From positions 1,979 to 7,990 of the forward strand of contig CAMYKE010000096.1 of NCBI GenBank assembly GCA_947258895.1: a DNA stretch of 6,012 nt, read 5' to 3'. The stretch's first letter is position 1; each line of letters starts with the position of its first letter. Source of the stretch: an uncultured Pseudomonadales bacterium. Lineage in GTDB: Bacteria > Pseudomonadota > Gammaproteobacteria > Pseudomonadales > IMCC2047. The position numbers were made by a program, and so were the translations under genes. The notes below the pieces were generated by a model. It was not told the DNA's origin and did no database searches. It saw only the letters and a program-made list of their open reading frames with translations. Below, piece after piece: positions 4,937 to 6,012 of the stretch.

Positions 4937-6012
4937 ATGAGACCGCTTACGGTACTTCTCGCTTGTGCGCTGTACGCCAATGTTGGCGCCGGAACCGAAT
5001 TCGATGCGTGCCTGGTAAACTTGCAGGAATTGGCGCGCGATGCAGGGGTGAGCAGCCGGATCGTGGACGAGGTGATCCCGGCCCTGCAGCACCAGGACCG
5101 CGTGCTCGAACTGGATCGCAGGCAACCGGAATTCGTTAAGACCTTTGCCCAGTATTTCAATGCCCGGGTCACGCCGAAACGTATCGAGCTCGGAAGGCAG
5201 CTATATGCACAGCACCGGCAATTTTTGCAGGACCTGGCGCACATCCACGGCGTGCCGGGCCAGTATATAGTCGCCTTTTGGGGCCTGGAAACCAATTTTG
5301 GTAGTTACATGGGCAAGTTTCCGACCCTTGATTCCCTCGCTACCCTGGCCTGCGATGCGCGGCGCAGCAGATTTTTCAGCAGCGAGTTCCTGGCGGCCCT
5401 GCGGCTAATGGAGCGGGAATCGCTCACCGCGACCGACATGCTGGGCTCCTGGGCCGGAGCCGTGGGCCACACCCAGTTCATGCCATCCTCCTACAACAAG
5501 TATGCGCTGGACGGCGATGGCGATGGCCGGGTCGACCTCTGGCAGAGCGAGCGCGATGCGCTGGCGTCAGGGGCGAATTTCCTCAAGCAGTTGGGTTGGG
5601 AGAAGGGCTGGCGCTGGGGTCGGGAAGTGTCCCTGCCAGCGGATTTCCCCTTCGAACTGACCCAGTCCGGTACCACGTTACCACTGTCCTCCTGGAAGCG
5701 GCACGGCGTGCTACGCGCTAATGGCAGCCCGCTGCCTGTGGCAGACCTGGAAGCCGCCGTGCTGTTACCCGCCGGAGCGAGCGGTCCGGCGTTCCTGGTG
5801 TACCCCAATTTTTCCGTCATCATGGGCTGGAATCGCTCGGAATTCTACGCGCTGTCTGTAGGGCATCTCGCCGACCGCATTCTGGGTGGCGCTGACCTGT
5901 GTCGCGCAGCTCCAGCGAGCCAGAAACCATTATCGCGGGGGCAGATCGTGGAACTTCAGCGCCGCCTCAACGCCGCTGAGTACGCCGCGGGACCCGAGGA
6001 TGGCTATTGGGG
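4937..6012 (+). CDS. MltB-family lytic murein transglycosylase, 3' end outside window
   Basis: The frame is open from the ATG at 4937 to the window edge (358 codons); an in-frame TGA at 4928-4930 rules out an earlier start. The enzyme cleaves the MurNAc-GlcNAc bond of peptidoglycan, forming 1,6-anhydroMurNAc, in the periplasm. Residues 1-19 form a short signal sequence (Arg2, hydrophobic 4-13) with likely cleavage near 14-19. LLAC (7-10) resembles a lipobox but is very close to the N-terminus. The SLT_2 domain runs from about 22 to 320. Glu118 in GLETNFG is the expected catalytic acid, followed by AGAVGHTQFMPSSY (173-186) and DGDGDGRVDLW (192-202), which fits the EF-hand-like calcium loop known from E. 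coli Slt35/MltB. A C-terminal peptidoglycan-binding domain (PF01471) starts at about 332 with IVELQRRLN and is cut after DGYW. The ribosome site is poor (only a GAAAAAG purine run), suggesting modest expression. The family is clear; the exact paralogue (MltB or another SLT_2 member) is not. Confidence 0.92.
   Translation, partial: MRPLTVLLACALYANVGAGTEFDACLVNLQELARDAGVSSRIVDEVIPALQHQDRVLELDRRQPEFVKTFAQYFNARVTPKRIELGRQLYAQHRQFLQDLAHIHGVPGQYIVAFWGLETNFGSYMGKFPTLDSLATLACDARRSRFFSSEFLAALRLMERESLTATDMLGSWAGAVGHTQFMPSSYNKYALDGDGDGRVDLWQSERDALASGANFLKQLGWEKGWRWGREVSLPADFPFELTQSGTTLPLSSWKRHGVLRANGSPLPVADLEAAVLLPAGASGPAFLVYPNFSVIMGWNRSEFYALSVGHLADRILGGADLCRAAPASQKPLSRGQIVELQRRLNAAEYAAGPEDGYW

Noticed and set aside
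4801..5139. 112-codon plus-strand ORF overlapping the transglycosylase start in another frame
   Set aside because: It runs out of frame through the conserved N-terminal part of the transglycosylase and has no family-like sequence.

Overview
The window looks like chromosomal DNA from a gammaproteobacterium. It has moderately high GC by eye, Shine-Dalgarno-led genes, a NhaD-type antiporter, a DUF2799 lipoprotein and a periplasmic MltB-type transglycosylase. NhaD, together with a persulfide dioxygenase-rhodanese fusion, would suit a marine, haloalkaline or sulfur-oxidising lineage, but that is inference and no taxon is assigned. No RNA genes, CRISPR arrays, insertion sequences or phage genes were seen.

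Layout, left to right. (1) 1-357 (+): C-terminal part of an NhaD-family Na+/H+ antiporter, cut by the window edge. (2) 475-1527 (+): a two-domain metallo-beta-lactamase-fold persulfide dioxygenase plus rhodanese protein with a complete dioxygenase metal site and an unusual rhodanese loop. (3) 1589-3220 (-): a complete enzyme I-type PEP-protein phosphotransferase, convergent with gene 2, keeping its active-site His and Cys but with variant flanking motifs. (4) 3221-3452: a divergent intergenic region with an AT-rich inverted repeat. (5) 3453-4070 (+): a DUF2799 outer-membrane-type lipoprotein with a helical, probably coiled-coil C-terminal half. (6) 4141 to about 4569 (-): a small YidJ/NATD1-type GNAT acetyltransferase with a good core but no ATG start. 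(7) About 4570-4936: a gene-poor stretch with two dyads, a 31-codon ORF and a weak promoter candidate. (8) 4937-6012 (+): a MltB-family lytic transglycosylase whose C-terminal peptidoglycan-binding domain is cut by the right edge.

The genes do not form one operon. Genes 1 and 2 are codirectional 117 bp apart and could be co-transcribed, linking Na+/H+ exchange to persulfide oxidation. The enzyme I gene is alone, with no HPr or EIIA gene in the window, so its partner must lie elsewhere. The lipoprotein and the transglycosylase are both envelope proteins but are separated by a divergent gene and a long spacer. I found no convincing undescribed multi-gene system. The points most worth checking are the variant rhodanese loop, the variant motifs of the lone enzyme I, and the possibly decaying 4071-4936 stretch.
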